Of a stretch of 64,000 bases of DNA, positions 1 to 15,523 are shown piece after piece; position 1 is the first letter of the stretch, and the number at the start of each line of letters is the position of its first letter. Under the pieces are notes generated by a model. That model saw only the letters and a list, made by a program, of their open reading frames with translations, was not told the origin of the DNA and made no database searches. The DNA lies in contig NZ_MSCT01000006.1 of NCBI RefSeq assembly GCF_001921865.1, positions 1 through 64,000 on the forward strand, written 5' to 3'. Both the position numbers and the translations under genes were made by a program. This DNA is from Pseudomonas chlororaphis (GTDB lineage: Bacteria; Pseudomonadota; Gammaproteobacteria; Pseudomonadales; Pseudomonadaceae).

Positions 1-978
1 GAGCTGTTGCTGACGGCCCAGCATCGCGACGATCAAGCGGAAACCTTGCTGTTTCGCCTGTTGCGTGGGGCCGGAGTCAGGGGGCTGTCGGCCATGCCCG
101 CGTCACGTGCGCTGGGGCAGGGGCATTTGTTGCGGCCTTTGCTCGACATTCCCCGTAGCGAGCTGGAACGTTACGCTAGCGACCATCAACTGCAGTGGAT
201 CGACGACCCCTCCAACCAGGATCGGCAATTTTCCCGCAACTACCTGCGGCATCAGGTATTCCCGCAATTGACGGCACGCTGGCCGCAGGCTGTCGGCAGC
301 ATGGCGCGCAGCGCGGCGCATCTGCGTGAGGCGCGTGAGTTGCTGGATGACCTGGCGGGTATCGATCTGCAAGAAGCGTCTGCCGGTGTCGAGTTCGAGT
401 GGTTGGGATTGCCCTCCCTGGCGCTGGCGCCGTTGCGCGGGCTATCGGAGGCGCGGCAGCGTAACGCGCTGAGTCACTGGTTGAGCCGTTTCACGCCGTT
501 GCCCGATAGCGACCACTGGGCGGGTTGGCAGACGCTGCGCGATGCCGCGGGCGATAGCTGCCCGGTATGGCGGCTGGGGCAGGGCGAACTGCGAAGGGCC
601 GTGGGGCGCTTATGGTGGTTGGCGGATGGGTGGCTGGAGTCCGTTGTGTCGCCGGCTCGCTGGCTCGATACCCACTCGCCCCTGGTGTTGCCTGGCAACG
701 GCCTGTTGCAGTTTTCCGGTCATGCGCCGCAAGGACCTTTACAGGTACGGTACCGCCAGGGTGGCGAAGTGATGCAACTGCCGGGGCGTGGCCATCGCGA
801 CCTCAAGCGCCTGCTCAACGAGGCGGGGTTGCCGGCTTTCGCGCGTGGCAGATTGCCGCTGCTCTATCGAGGCGAGCAATTGCTCGCGGTGGCGAACCTG
901 CCAGGGCTTGACGCAAATGCCCATGAAGGGTGGCAGTTGCATTGGCAGCCGCCTTCGAGCGATCAAGGTTTGAGCTGA
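1..978 (+). CDS. tilS: tRNA(Ile)-lysidine synthase, 5'-truncated by window edge
   Basis: TilS uses ATP and lysine to modify C34 of the CAU-anticodon isoleucine tRNA, so that it reads AUA. The frame is open from base 1, so the N-terminal PP-loop lies outside the window. What remains begins with the conserved DDQAETLLFRLLRG segment of the ATP-pyrophosphatase domain. The TilS middle domain follows, and then the C-terminal tRNA-binding domain (about residues 250-320, around PGRGHRDLKRLLNEAGLP). It ends 274 bp before pyrG. The family assignment is firm. Nothing can be said about the true start. Confidence 0.93.
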   Translation, partial: ELLLTAQHRDDQAETLLFRLLRGAGVRGLSAMPASRALGQGHLLRPLLDIPRSELERYASDHQLQWIDDPSNQDRQFSRNYLRHQVFPQLTARWPQAVGSMARSAAHLREARELLDDLAGIDLQEASAGVEFEWLGLPSLALAPLRGLSEARQRNALSHWLSRFTPLPDSDHWAGWQTLRDAAGDSCPVWRLGQGELRRAVGRLWWLADGWLESVVSPARWLDTHSPLVLPGNGLLQFSGHAPQGPLQVRYRQGGEVMQLPGRGHRDLKRLLNEAGLPAFARGRLPLLYRGEQLLAVANLPGLDANAHEGWQLHWQPPSSDQGLS

Positions 979-998
979 AAGTCCCTTTCCGGTAGACT
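970..998 (+). promoter_or_regulatory. Candidate sigma-70 promoter for pyrG
   Basis: TTGAGC (970-975) and TAGACT (993-998) are separated by 17 bp, at the very end of tilS. Spacing and hexamers fit a Pseudomonas housekeeping promoter. The rest of 979-1252 contains no gene that I can support; a T-run at 1144-1150 follows only a weak hairpin. Confidence 0.4.
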
Positions 999-1231
999 AC
1001 GCTCCCTTCTTGATACAACTTCTGTGGATTCGCCTGAATTGCAGGAGTTGCCGATTACCAAGCAGTCTTTGCTGGGCGATTCCAAAAAATGTGTAGCGAG
1101 CAACGTACCGGTGTTTTCTCTTCCGGTCTGTCCCAACGCGGCGGTTTTTTTGAAAGGTGCACTGTGATTAATGCAGGTGATCGGGGGCTTCGGCCTTCCT
1201 TCGCTTTCCCCGGCGGCACTGACCGCTTTAA

Positions 1232-3735
<2,504 letters not shown>

Positions 3736-3769
3736 AGCCGATTTCTCCGGTAAAGTACCGCACGATTAA

Positions 3770-5182
<1,413 letters not shown>

Positions 5183-5354
5183 GCAGTAGATGGTAAAAAG
5201 ACACCGGATCGGGGCGAAAAACTCGCAAAAGCGTGGTTTTTGCCACTAATCTGATGCCTTAAGAGCACAAGCCTGGTTCTTCCAGGCTTCGTGCTGTCAG
5301 TAGGTTCGAAGTTGTTGGCATGGCTGTCTTTTTTCACTGGATACCCGATATTCG

Positions 5355-5633
5355 ATGCGCAGTCCCAATTGGTTGTTCCTCGTCTTGCTCTTGCTGCTGG
5401 CTGGCCTGCAGTACCGCCTATGGGTGGGGAATGGCAGTTTGGCGCAGGTAGCCGACCTGACTCAGCAAATTGCCGATCAGCGTTCCGAAAACGAGCGTCT
5501 GCTGGAGCGCAACCGCGTACTCGACGCGGAAGTCATGGAATTGAAGAAAGGCATGGAGACCGTCGAAGAGCGGGCTCGCCATGAACTGGGCATGGTCAAG
5601 GAGGGCGAAACCCTCTACCAGTTGGCCCAATGA
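5355..5633 (+). CDS. ftsB: Cell division protein FtsB
   Basis: FtsB is a bitopic inner-membrane protein that forms the FtsQLB complex, which activates septal peptidoglycan synthesis. The 92-residue product has a short cytoplasmic N-terminus, one membrane helix at about residues 5-22 (WLFLVLLLLLAGLQY), and a periplasmic coiled coil at about 30-65. The gap from eno (5183-5354) holds a hairpin (5265-5294) without a T-tract. Its stop overlaps the ispD start (ATGA), the usual ftsB-ispD coupling. Confidence 0.93.
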   Translation: MRSPNWLFLVLLLLLAGLQYRLWVGNGSLAQVADLTQQIADQRSENERLLERNRVLDAEVMELKKGMETVEERARHELGMVKEGETLYQLAQ

Positions 5634-6337
5634 TTCAGTCGTTACCGGCCTTCTGGGCCGTGATTCCTGCCGCGGGCGTCGGTGCCCGCATGGCCGCGGA
5701 CCGTCCCAAGCAATACCTGCAACTGGGCGGGCGCACTATTCTCGAACACAGCCTCGGCTGTTTTCTCGACCATCCGACCCTGAAGGGGCTGGTGGTCAGC
5801 CTGGCGCTTGACGATCCCTATTGGCCGACCCTGGCCTGTGCCCACGATCCTCGGATCCAACGGGTCGAAGGTGGCGCCGAGCGTTCCGACTCGGTGCTCA
5901 ATGCCTTGCTCCATCTGCATGCGCAGGGTGCCGCCGATGAAGATTGGGTGCTGGTGCACGACGCCGCGCGGCCGAACCTGTCCCGCGATGATCTGGATAA
6001 GCTGCTGGGCGAACTGGCGAACGATCCTGTCGGTGGCTTGCTGGCCGTGCCGGCCCGCGACACCCTGAAGCGGATCGACAAGCATGGACGAGTGCTGGAA
6101 ACCGTCGATCGCAGCCTGATCTGGCAAGCCTATACGCCGCAGATGTTCCGCCTGGGCGCCTTGCATCGCGCCTTGGCCGACAGCCTCGTGGCGGATGTGG
6201 CGATTACCGACGAGGCGTCGGCGATGGAGTGGGCCGGCCAGGCGCCACGCCTGATCGAAGGGCGTGCCGACAACCTCAAGGTGACCCGTCCGGAAGACCT
6301 GGAGTGGTTGCGCCAGCGTTTGGCCAATCGCCGCTGA
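5630..6337 (+). CDS. ispD: 2-C-methyl-D-erythritol 4-phosphate cytidylyltransferase
   Basis: IspD transfers CMP from CTP to MEP in the non-mevalonate isoprenoid pathway. The protein has 235 aa. The glycine-rich CTP-binding motif PAAGVGARMAADRPKQY lies near residue 12, and the HDAARP metal/substrate motif near residue 105. It overlaps ftsB by 4 bp. The partner enzyme IspF is 3.1 kb downstream, separated by a LysR/adhC/fghA insertion not present in species where ispD and ispF are adjacent. Confidence 0.96.
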   Translation: MIQSLPAFWAVIPAAGVGARMAADRPKQYLQLGGRTILEHSLGCFLDHPTLKGLVVSLALDDPYWPTLACAHDPRIQRVEGGAERSDSVLNALLHLHAQGAADEDWVLVHDAARPNLSRDDLDKLLGELANDPVGGLLAVPARDTLKRIDKHGRVLETVDRSLIWQAYTPQMFRLGALHRALADSLVADVAITDEASAMEWAGQAPRLIEGRADNLKVTRPEDLEWLRQRLANRR

Positions 6338-6363
6338 CATCGGTCTGCTGTGCAGTCTTTCGG

Positions 6364-7260
6364 TTATCCGCAATACTCCGGCCGCTTGGCCAACCCTTCC
6401 TTGAGATAATCCACCAGCTTGCGCACCTTGGGCGACAGATGCCGTTGCTGCGGATACAGCGCCCACACCGCGGTATTCGGTGGCTGATGCGCTTCCAGCA
6501 GAGAAATCAGCGTGCCCTGGTGCAGGTGCCCCAGCACGTAGTAATCCGGCAACTGGCAGAGGCCAGCTCCCTGTAGCGCTGCATCCAGCACGGCCTGCCC
6601 GCTGTTGCAGCGCCAATTGCCTTGTACCCGTTGGGAAAACTCGCGACCGTCCTGCTCCAGCTGCCAGATGTCCGAACTGCCGATCAGGCAATTGTGCCGG
6701 CTCAACTCCGACAGGCTGTGGGGCCGTCCGTAGCGTTCCAGATAGGACGGCGAAGCGCAGAGATACATGCGCCGTGGCGCCAGGCGGGTCGCCACCAGCC
6801 GCGAATCCTGCAGGCGGCCCAGGCGAATCGCCAGGTCCAGGCCTTCGTGCACCAGATCCAGCGGGCGGTTGCTCAGCTCGATATCCACCCGCAGTTGGGG
6901 ATAAAGCCCCATGAAACGGGTCACCAGCGGCACGATGAAGCGCTCGCCATAGGCCACCGCGCAGGTCATGCGCAGCATGCCCTTGGGTTCGCTGGTCAAG
7001 TCGCTGACCGCGCGTAGCGCTTCTTCCCGGCCGTCCTGCAAGCGCTGGCAATGTTGCAAAAACGTCTGTCCGGCTTCGGTCAGGGTCACCCGGCGGGTGC
7101 TGCGATACAGCAGCCGGGTCTGCAACCGCTCTTCCAGGCGCACGATCTGCCGGCTGATATGGGACGACGAAACCCCCAGGCGCTCCGCGGCGGCGGTGAA
7201 CTGGCTGCATTCGGCCACGGCGACGAACTCGTCGATACCTTCCCAGCGGTTCTCGTTCAC
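6364..7260 (-). CDS. LysR-family transcriptional regulator next to adhC
   Basis: A 298-aa LysR-type regulator. The N-terminal winged HTH lies at about residues 8-65 (FVAVAECSQFTAAAERLGVSSS, then the wing), and the periplasmic-binding-like effector domain fills the rest. It is divergent from adhC with a 106-bp shared intergenic region (7261-7366), so control of adhC-fghA in response to an aldehyde or thiol adduct is a reasonable inference. No ligand can be read from the sequence. Confidence 0.85.
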   Translation of the reverse strand: MNENRWEGIDEFVAVAECSQFTAAAERLGVSSSHISRQIVRLEERLQTRLLYRSTRRVTLTEAGQTFLQHCQRLQDGREEALRAVSDLTSEPKGMLRMTCAVAYGERFIVPLVTRFMGLYPQLRVDIELSNRPLDLVHEGLDLAIRLGRLQDSRLVATRLAPRRMYLCASPSYLERYGRPHSLSELSRHNCLIGSSDIWQLEQDGREFSQRVQGNWRCNSGQAVLDAALQGAGLCQLPDYYVLGHLHQGTLISLLEAHQPPNTAVWALYPQQRHLSPKVRKLVDYLKEGLAKRPEYCG

Positions 7261-7285
7261 GATGATTATCCCTGTGTGGCAATAA

Positions 7286-8479
<1,194 letters not shown>

Positions 8480-8497
8480 GAGCAGCAACAAGCAGTG

Positions 8498-8559
8498 AGC
8501 TGCAAGCGGCAAGCGAGAAACACCTGCTTGTGGCTTGAGGCTTGCGGCTTGTGGTTGGA
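8498..8559 (+). repeat. GCTTG-type imperfect inverted repeat
   Basis: Between adhC and fghA, GCTGCAAGCGGCAAGC is followed by four direct copies of a GGCTTG-like unit of inverse sense (GCTTGTGGCTTGAGGCTTG...). The region could fold into a long imperfect hairpin. Similar CTTGCGGCTTG strings occur between genes in other fluorescent pseudomonads. It may tune read-through from adhC into fghA. Confidence 0.4.
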
Positions 8560-8567
8560 GGTCTGCC

Positions 8568-9413
8568 ATGAGTCTGGAAAACCTGTCCTGCCAGAAAAGT
8601 TTCGGCGGCTGGCACAAACGCTACAAGCATCATTCCCAGGTGTTGGGCTGCGACATGGTATTTGCCGTCTACCTGCCGCCGCAGGCGGAGCAGGGCGGCA
8701 AGCTGCCGGTGCTGTACTGGCTATCCGGCCTGACCTGCACCGACGAGAACTTCATGCACAAGGCCGGTGCCCAGCGCATGGCCGCCGAGCTGGGGTTGAT
8801 CATCGTCGCTCCGGATACCAGCCCGCGCGGCCCCGGCGTGCCGGGCGACCCGGACGGTGCCTGGGACTTCGGCCTGGGCGCCGGCTTCTACCTCAATGCC
8901 ACCCAGCAGCCCTGGGCCGAGCACTACCGCATGCACGACTATGTGGTGCAGGAGCTGCCGGCCTTGGTTGAAGCGCATTTCCCGGCTTCAGACCAGCGTG
9001 GTATCAGCGGGCACTCCATGGGCGGTCACGGGGCACTGGTCTGCGCGTTGCGCAACCCGGGGCGTTACCGCTCGGTGTCGGCCTTCGCGCCGATCAGCAA
9101 TCCGATGGATTGCCCGTGGGGGCAGAAAGCCTTTTCCCGTTACCTGGGCGAAGAGCGCTCCCGTTGGCGCGAATGGGATGCCAGCGTATTGATCGCCGAG
9201 GCCAGCGAAAAGCTGCCACTGCTGGTGGATCAGGGCGATCGCGACGATTTCCTGGCCAACCAGCTCAAGCCCGAAGCGTTGCAGCAGGCGGCGAAAACCG
9301 CGGGTCATCCGCTGACGCTGCGTCTGCAGCCCGGCTACGACCACAGCTATTTCTTCATCGCCAGCTTTATTGACGACCACCTGCAGCATCACGCACGCGC
9401 TCTGAACGCCTAA
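8568..9413 (+). CDS. fghA: S-formylglutathione hydrolase
   Basis: A cytosolic serine esterase that hydrolyses S-formylglutathione to formate and glutathione, finishing formaldehyde detoxification begun by AdhC. It has 281 aa with an alpha/beta-hydrolase fold. The nucleophile elbow [10 protein letters not shown] (Ser near residue 148) is visible, with a likely acid in DQGDRDDF and the catalytic His in [11 protein letters not shown] 8568 is chosen over an in-frame TTG at 8535, because GGAGG (8557-8561) sits just upstream and [15 protein letters not shown] is the conserved N-terminus. Confidence 0.94.
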   Translation: MSLENLSCQKSFGGWHKRYKHHSQVLGCDMVFAVYLPPQAEQGGKLPVLYWLSGLTCTDENFMHKAGAQRMAAELGLIIVAPDTSPRGPGVPGDPDGAWDFGLGAGFYLNATQQPWAEHYRMHDYVVQELPALVEAHFPASDQRGISGHSMGGHGALVCALRNPGRYRSVSAFAPISNPMDCPWGQKAFSRYLGEERSRWREWDASVLIAEASEKLPLLVDQGDRDDFLANQLKPEALQQAAKTAGHPLTLRLQPGYDHSYFFIASFIDDHLQHHARALNA

Positions 9414-9437
9414 TGTCCGCCAAAGCAGGTAGAATCA

Positions 9438-9465
9438 CGCCCTGACTCAATCAGGGCGTTTTTTT
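9438..9465 (+). terminator. Intrinsic terminator abutting the ispF start codon
   Basis: An 8-bp stem (CGCCCTGA/TCAGGGCG, 5-nt loop) is followed by seven T (9459-9465), and ATG 9466 begins at the next base. It terminates fghA transcripts. The 3' arm also contains the only Shine-Dalgarno-like run (AGGGCG) for ispF. A TAGAAT at 9430-9435 could be a -10 element whose start point falls inside the hairpin; no good -35 is seen. Confidence 0.75.
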
Positions 9466-9939
9466 ATGCGTATTGGCCACGGCTACGATGTGCACCGCTT
9501 CGCGGAAGGCGATTTCATCACTCTGGGCGGCGTGTGTATCGCACACAGCTTCGGGCTGCTTGCCCATTCCGACGGCGACGTGCTGTTGCACGCGCTGAGC
9601 GATGCCCTGCTGGGTGCGGCCGCGTTGGGCGACATCGGCAAGCATTTTCCGGACACCGATCCGCAGTTCAAGGGCGCCGACAGCCGTGCGCTGTTGCGTC
9701 ACGTCGTCGCACTGATCCATGCCAAGGGCTGGAAAGTCGGCAACGTCGATAACACCATCGTCGCCCAGGCGCCGAAGATGGCACCCCATATTGAAACGAT
9801 GCGCGCGCTAGTTGCCGCGGATCTGCAAGTCGAGCTCGATCAAGTGAACGTCAAGGCCACTACCACCGAAAAACTCGGTTTCGTCGGGCGCGAAGAAGGC
9901 ATTGCCGTGCATTCCGTCGCCTTGTTGCTGCGCGCATGA
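9466..9939 (+). CDS. ispF: 2-C-methyl-D-erythritol 2,4-cyclodiphosphate synthase
   Basis: IspF cyclises CDP-ME-2-phosphate to MEcPP in the MEP isoprenoid pathway. It has 157 aa, as usual. Zinc ligands Asp8 and His10 lie in GYDVHRF, and the third His in [10 protein letters not shown]. The C-terminal [21 protein letters not shown] motif is present. The start codon directly follows a terminator T-tract (see 9438-9465). It overlaps truD by 4 bp (ATGA) and heads the stationary-phase gene string ispF-truD-surE-pcm-nlpD-rpoS. Confidence 0.96.
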   Translation: MRIGHGYDVHRFAEGDFITLGGVCIAHSFGLLAHSDGDVLLHALSDALLGAAALGDIGKHFPDTDPQFKGADSRALLRHVVALIHAKGWKVGNVDNTIVAQAPKMAPHIETMRALVAADLQVELDQVNVKATTTEKLGFVGREEGIAVHSVALLLRA

Positions 9940-10981
9940 ACGAACTGCAACTGTTGGGCCCGCGGGCCTATGGTGAATCCCTGGGTAGCGCGGTACTGAA
10001 GGCTACCGCCGAAGATTTCCAGGTCGATGAAGTGCTGGATATCCCACTGACCGGCGAGGGCGAGCACCTGTGGCTGTGGGTGGAAAAGCGCGGCCTGAAC
10101 ACCGAAGAAGCGGCGCGGCGGATTGCCAAGGCTGCCGGCGTGCCATTACGCACGGTCAGCTATGCCGGATTGAAGGACCGCCAGGCGTTGACCCGCCAGT
10201 GGTTCAGCGTGCAGTTGCCGGGCAAGGCAGACCCCGATCTGTCCGCCGCCGAAAACGACACGCTGAAGATCCTCAAGCTGACCCGCCACAAGCGCAAGCT
10301 GCAGCGCGGTGCTCATGCGGCCAATGGCTTTACCCTGCGCCTGACCCAGTTGCAGGCAGACAAGGCCGGGATCGAAGAGCGCCTGCAGTCGATTGCCAAG
10401 CAGGGCATTCCCAATTACTTCGGCGCCCAGCGTTTCGGCCATAACGGCGGCAACCTGGCGGATGCTCGCGATTGGGCCGCCCGCAAGGCTCTGCCGGAGC
10501 AACGTAATGTGCGCTCGCGGCTGCTTTCCACCGCGCGCAGCTACCTGTTCAACCGGGTGCTGGCGGCGCGCGTGGCCGACGGCAGTTGGCAGCGGGCCCA
10601 GGTTGGCGATCTTCTGGCGTTCACCGACAGCCGCAGTTTCTTCCCCGCCGGCGAAGCCGAATGCAGCGACCCGCGCCTGGCCATTCTCGACCTGCACCCG
10701 ACAGGGCCGCAGTGGGGTGAAGGCGAATCGCCCGCCGCCGGGGAAACGCATCGGCTGGAACAACAGGTGGCGGCTGGTGAAGCGGATCTGCGCGATTGGT
10801 TGATTAAAGCGGGAATGAGCCACGAACGTCGCATCCTGCGGCTGCCCATTGGCGGGTTGACGTGGCATTATCCGTCGCTGGACATTCTGCAACTGGAATT
10901 CGTCCTGCCGGCCGGATGCTTCGCCACCGTATTGGTGCGCGAACTCGTCGATCTGGTGCCGGTAGGGCAGACGGACAGCTC

Positions 10982-10994
<13 letters not shown>
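9936..10994 (+). CDS. truD: tRNA pseudouridine(13) synthase
   Basis: TruD converts U13 of tRNA-Glu (and some others) to pseudouridine. The protein has 352 aa, with the catalytic Asp in [16 protein letters not shown] near residue 80 and the TruD insertion domain at about 155-300, including [14 protein letters not shown]. It overlaps both neighbours: 4 bp with ispF and 13 bp with surE, so translational coupling is likely. Confidence 0.95.
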
Positions 10995-12408
<1,414 letters not shown>

Positions 12409-12617
12409 GCATTTATTCGGCGCGGGTGAATTCTGTTTGATCGGCTTGGTCTTACTGCTGAATCAATCGGTTAAGCGGCGTTGTTCCCCGATTGATAAGC
12501 CGGTGTTTGCCGATTTCGCTTTACCGGGAGTAAAGCGCGGATGGCCGGTTATACTTGCGACATTTCATGCCTGAGCCGGGCACTATTTATCTTCAACCAC
12601 CACAAAGGGAGCGGCGG

Positions 12618-13451
12618 GTGAGTCTCACAGTCATTGCGCAGCGTATGGGTACAAAAAGCTTTCAGCGACTGGTGATTGGCCTTGTCTTGAGTTCCCTGTT
12701 GGTCGCATGTTCCAGCAACAAGTCCAGCACTGTTGGGGTCGTCGACCGGAATAACGCAGTACCGCAGCGTCCGACAGTGACCACCGGGCAATACACGGTG
12801 CGTCGTGGCGACACCCTGTTCTCGATCGCTTTCCGTTATGGCTGGGACTACAAGGCCCTGGCCGCGCGCAACAATATTGCCGAGCCGTACACCATCCATC
12901 CGGGACAAAGTATCCGCTTCGATGGTCGCTCCGGTTCTGCCCCGACAGCGGTGGTTACAAAGTCGGCTTCCAGTGCATCTTCTTCAAGTAAAACCACGGT
13001 AATTCGTCGTCCGGCAGGGGCCGCGCCAACGATTGCGAGCCAGCCCGCGCCGGCGCCATTACCGCCTGCAGGCCCCGCGCCAAAGGGCTGGGGCTGGCCT
13101 GCGAACGGTATTCTGATTGGAAAATTCTCTTCAAACGGTAGTTTGAATAAAGGCATTGATATCGCCGGGGATTTGGGACAGCCTGTTTTAGCTGCGTCTG
13201 ATGGGACGGTGGTTTACGCCGGGAGTGGCTTAAGGGGCTACGGCGAATTAGTCATCATCAAACACAGCGATACCTACGTCAGTGCTTACGGCCACAACCG
13301 TAGGCTGTTGGTTCGGGAGGGGCAGCAGGTCAAAGTCGGACAGACAATTGCCGAAATGGGATCAACTGGTACAGACCGGGTGAAACTGCACTTTGAGATT
13401 CGCCGACAAGGTAAACCTGTGGATCCGCTGCAATTCCTGCCACGTCGTTGA
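12618..13451 (+). CDS. nlpD: Outer-membrane lipoprotein NlpD, LysM plus degenerate M23
   Basis: A murein-hydrolase activator for cell separation, acting through the AmiC amidase in other bacteria. GTG 12618 with an upstream AAAGGGAGCGGCGG gives 277 aa with a lipoprotein signal (LLVAC, Cys near residue 31). A LysM domain (YTVRRGDTLFSIAFRYGW) follows at about 60-105, then a Ser/Ala/Pro-rich linker and a LytM/M23 domain from about 160. That domain lacks zinc ligands: the first His is Asn in LNKGIDIAG, and HxH is KLH. It is therefore a non-catalytic activator. In pseudomonads the main rpoS promoter lies inside this gene; I could not place it here. Confidence 0.93.
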   Translation: MSLTVIAQRMGTKSFQRLVIGLVLSSLLVACSSNKSSTVGVVDRNNAVPQRPTVTTGQYTVRRGDTLFSIAFRYGWDYKALAARNNIAEPYTIHPGQSIRFDGRSGSAPTAVVTKSASSASSSSKTTVIRRPAGAAPTIASQPAPAPLPPAGPAPKGWGWPANGILIGKFSSNGSLNKGIDIAGDLGQPVLAASDGTVVYAGSGLRGYGELVIIKHSDTYVSAYGHNRRLLVREGQQVKVGQTIAEMGSTGTDRVKLHFEIRRQGKPVDPLQFLPRR

Positions 13452-13557
13452 TCCGTTACCAAGCCTGTTCCGTCGCGTAGAGGGAACAGGTTCCAGCGTT
13501 GCCAAGGATAAAGGCGTCGCTTGAGCCTGAGGTCGAACTCACCAAAGGACTATAACA

Positions 13558-14562
13558 ATGGCTCTCAGTAAAGAAGTGCCGGAGTTTGACATCGACGATG
13601 AAGTTCTCCTTATGGAGACGGGCATCGCCTCTGATTCGATGTCGAATGAGGGATCTGCTGTACCTTCAGTTCGTGCCAAATCCAAACACTCCGCTTCACT
13701 GAAACAACATAAATACATTGATTACACGCGAGCACTCGATGCGACGCAGCTGTATCTCAATGAAATCGGCTTTTCTCCATTGCTCTCTCCGGAAGAAGAA
13801 GTTCATTTTGCGCGTCTTTCGCAAAGTGGCGATCCGGCCGGGCGCAAGCGCATGATTGAAAGCAACTTGCGTCTGGTGGTGAAAATCGCCCGACGTTATG
13901 TCAATCGTGGGCTTTCGCTGCTGGACCTGATCGAAGAGGGCAACCTCGGCCTGATCCGGGCGGTGGAGAAGTTCGATCCGGAGCGCGGTTTCCGCTTCTC
14001 GACCTACGCCACCTGGTGGATTCGTCAAACCATCGAACGGGCGATCATGAACCAGACCCGGACTATCCGGCTGCCGATTCATGTGGTCAAAGAGCTCAAT
14101 GTCTACCTGCGGGCAGCACGGGAGCTGACACAGAAACTCGACCATGAACCCTCCCCTGAAGAAATCGCCAACCTGCTGGAAAAACCGGTAGGCGAGGTCA
14201 AGCGCATGCTGGGCCTGAACGAGCGGGTTTCTTCAGTCGATGTCTCGCTGGGTCCGGATTCGGATAAAACCCTGCTGGACACCCTCACTGACGATCGTCC
14301 TACCGATCCGTGCGAACTGCTGCAGGATGACGACCTGTCGCAAAGCATCGATCAGTGGCTTTCCGAGTTGACCGACAAGCAGCGTGAAGTGGTGGTTCGC
14401 CGCTTCGGCTTGCGTGGCCATGAAAGCAGCACCCTGGAAGACGTCGGCCTGGAAATCGGGCTTACCCGCGAGCGGGTACGGCAGATCCAGGTCGAAGGTC
14501 TCAAGCGCCTGCGTGAGATTCTGGAAAAGAACGGCTTGTCCAGCGAGTCTCTGTTCCAGTAA
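13558..14562 (+). CDS. rpoS: RNA polymerase sigma factor RpoS
   Basis: Stationary-phase and general-stress sigma factor (sigma-38). It has 334 aa. Regions are visible in order: 1.2 ([17 protein letters not shown]), 2 ([46 protein letters not shown]), 3, and 4 ([16 protein letters not shown], then the [13 protein letters not shown]). Start ATG 13558 follows AAAGGACTATAAC. A leader of about 100 nt separates it from nlpD. A strong terminator follows, and the next transcription unit is the RsmZ RNA. Confidence 0.97.
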   Translation: MALSKEVPEFDIDDEVLLMETGIASDSMSNEGSAVPSVRAKSKHSASLKQHKYIDYTRALDATQLYLNEIGFSPLLSPEEEVHFARLSQSGDPAGRKRMIESNLRLVVKIARRYVNRGLSLLDLIEEGNLGLIRAVEKFDPERGFRFSTYATWWIRQTIERAIMNQTRTIRLPIHVVKELNVYLRAARELTQKLDHEPSPEEIANLLEKPVGEVKRMLGLNERVSSVDVSLGPDSDKTLLDTLTDDRPTDPCELLQDDDLSQSIDQWLSELTDKQREVVVRRFGLRGHESSTLEDVGLEIGLTRERVRQIQVEGLKRLREILEKNGLSSESLFQ

Positions 14563-14585
14563 CAGCACGAGCAATCCTGCTGTAG

Positions 14586-14613
14586 AAAGCCCCGACCTGT
14601 TCGGGGCTTTTTA
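14586..14613 (+). terminator. rpoS intrinsic terminator
   Basis: AAAGCCCCGA and TCGGGGCTTT form a GC-rich stem with a short loop, followed by a T-rich tail, 24 bp after the rpoS stop. Confidence 0.85.
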
Positions 14614-14662
14614 TTGGTGGCTCGATAAATATACGTACAGTTGTTTAATAGCTGAAAGAGCA

Positions 14663-14680
14663 TGTAAGCAAAGGCTTACT
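14663..14680 (+). promoter_or_regulatory. GacA box (upstream activating sequence) of rsmZ
   Basis: TGTAAG-CAAAGG-CTTACT fits the known GacA-binding consensus (TGTAAGN6CTTACA) at 11 of the 12 fixed positions. It lies about 170-190 bp upstream of the predicted rsmZ start, the distance described for rsmZ in other fluorescent pseudomonads. An A+T-rich linker of about 150 bp separates it from the promoter. Confidence 0.85.
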
Positions 14681-14817
14681 CTTTCGTAAGTGTTCGGTTT
14701 TTATGGAGTGTGAAAGTTACCAGCTTCGTGTGAGGATTTTATTTATCTTATTGAATAATAAGCAGTTATTTTTGTTTTTCGGTGTTTGACGGGCAGTTTT
14801 CCTGTCGGTCAGTGCCA

Positions 14818-14845
14818 TTGCTCTGTCATGGAAACTCTCTAATAT
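14818..14845 (+). promoter_or_regulatory. rsmZ core promoter
   Basis: TTGCTC (14818-14823) and TAATAT (14840-14845) with a 16-bp spacer. They place the transcription start near 14852, where the first RNA hairpin begins. Confidence 0.65.
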
Positions 14846-14851
14846 CAGCCC

Positions 14852-14982
14852 TGTGTCGACGGATAGACACAACCATCAAGGATGATGGTCAGGACATCGC
14901 AGGATGCGATTCATCAGGACGATGAAAAGGAATACAGGGAATAGGGAAAAAAGGTGGGCGGGTCATACCGCCCCTTTTTTTT
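14852..14982 (+). ncRNA. rsmZ: RsmZ small RNA (antagonist of RsmA/RsmE)
   Basis: About 130 nt. Four consecutive small hairpins present GGA in their loops: GTGTC-loop-GACAC, CCATC-AAGGAT-GATGG, ATCGC-AGGAT-GCGAT and TTCATC-AGGAC-GATGAA. A further AGGACA lies between hairpins, and more GGA triplets sit in the tail. A terminator stem (GGGCGG/CCGCCC) with eight T ends it at 14975-14982. This is the architecture of the GacS/GacA-controlled RNAs that titrate RsmA-type repressors. Location between rpoS and fdxA is the known rsmZ locus. With the GacA box and terminators it accounts for the 495-bp gap 14563-15057. Confidence 0.93.
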
Positions 14983-15016
14983 GCCTGCGAAAAAGCAGAG
15001 CCAAATCCGGAACAGC

Positions 15017-15040
15017 AAAAAGGCCCGCAAGGGGCCTTTT
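15017..15040 (-). terminator. fdxA terminator
   Basis: Stem AAAAGGCCC/GGGGCCTTTT with the A-run at 15017-15021 gives a T-tail on the minus strand, 18 bp after the fdxA stop. Being symmetrical, it may also stop read-through from rsmZ. Confidence 0.75.
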
Positions 15041-15057
15041 CGGGGAACGCGGGGTAA

Positions 15058-15381
15058 TCAGCGTTCGAGGTCTTTGATCTTGCCTTTGACGCCATCCCAC
15101 TCTTCGGCATCGGGCAGGGAATCTTTCTTTTCAGTGATGTTGGGCCAGATCTCGGCCAGCTCGACGTTCAACTGAATGAACTCTTGCATCTCTTCCGGAA
15201 CTTCGTCCTCGGAGAAGATCGCTACAGCGGGGCATTCAGGCTCGCACAGCGCGCAGTCGATGCACTCGTCCGGGTGAATCACCAGGAAGTTCGGGCCTTC
15301 GTAAAAGCAGTCCACCGGACAGACTTCTACGCAGTCGGTGTACTTGCACTTGATGCAGTTGTCGGTGACGACGAAGGTCAT
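15058..15381 (-). CDS. fdxA: 7Fe ferredoxin FdxA
   Basis: A small soluble electron carrier with one [3Fe-4S] and one [4Fe-4S] cluster. It has 107 aa. The cysteine patterns [17 protein letters not shown] (residues 9-25) and [12 protein letters not shown] (about 40-51) are visible, with the long C-terminal extension typical of Azotobacter-type FdI. It lies between rsmZ and mutS. The 142 bp to mutS hold no other gene. Confidence 0.95.
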   Translation of the reverse strand: MTFVVTDNCIKCKYTDCVEVCPVDCFYEGPNFLVIHPDECIDCALCEPECPAVAIFSEDEVPEEMQEFIQLNVELAEIWPNITEKKDSLPDAEEWDGVKGKIKDLER

Positions 15382-15523
15382 TTCTAATTCTCTCCTCAGG
15401 CGGCGGCAGCGGAGCCCCTTCAGGACGGGGTCGCCAGGTTCGGGAGCGATAGTCTGCGGACCAGGCTAATAGTCCGCAGCATCCCAAACCGCGCGAGATT
15501 CTAACAGCTTGAAAGCATCAGCG

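Noticed and set aside
5265..5294. Terminator after eno
   Set aside because: The AAGCCTGG/CCAGGCTT hairpin is clear but no T-tract follows, so termination cannot be claimed.
10862..10981. Upstream extension of surE
   Set aside because: It lies within truD in another frame, and the conserved [10 protein letters not shown] start is at 10982.
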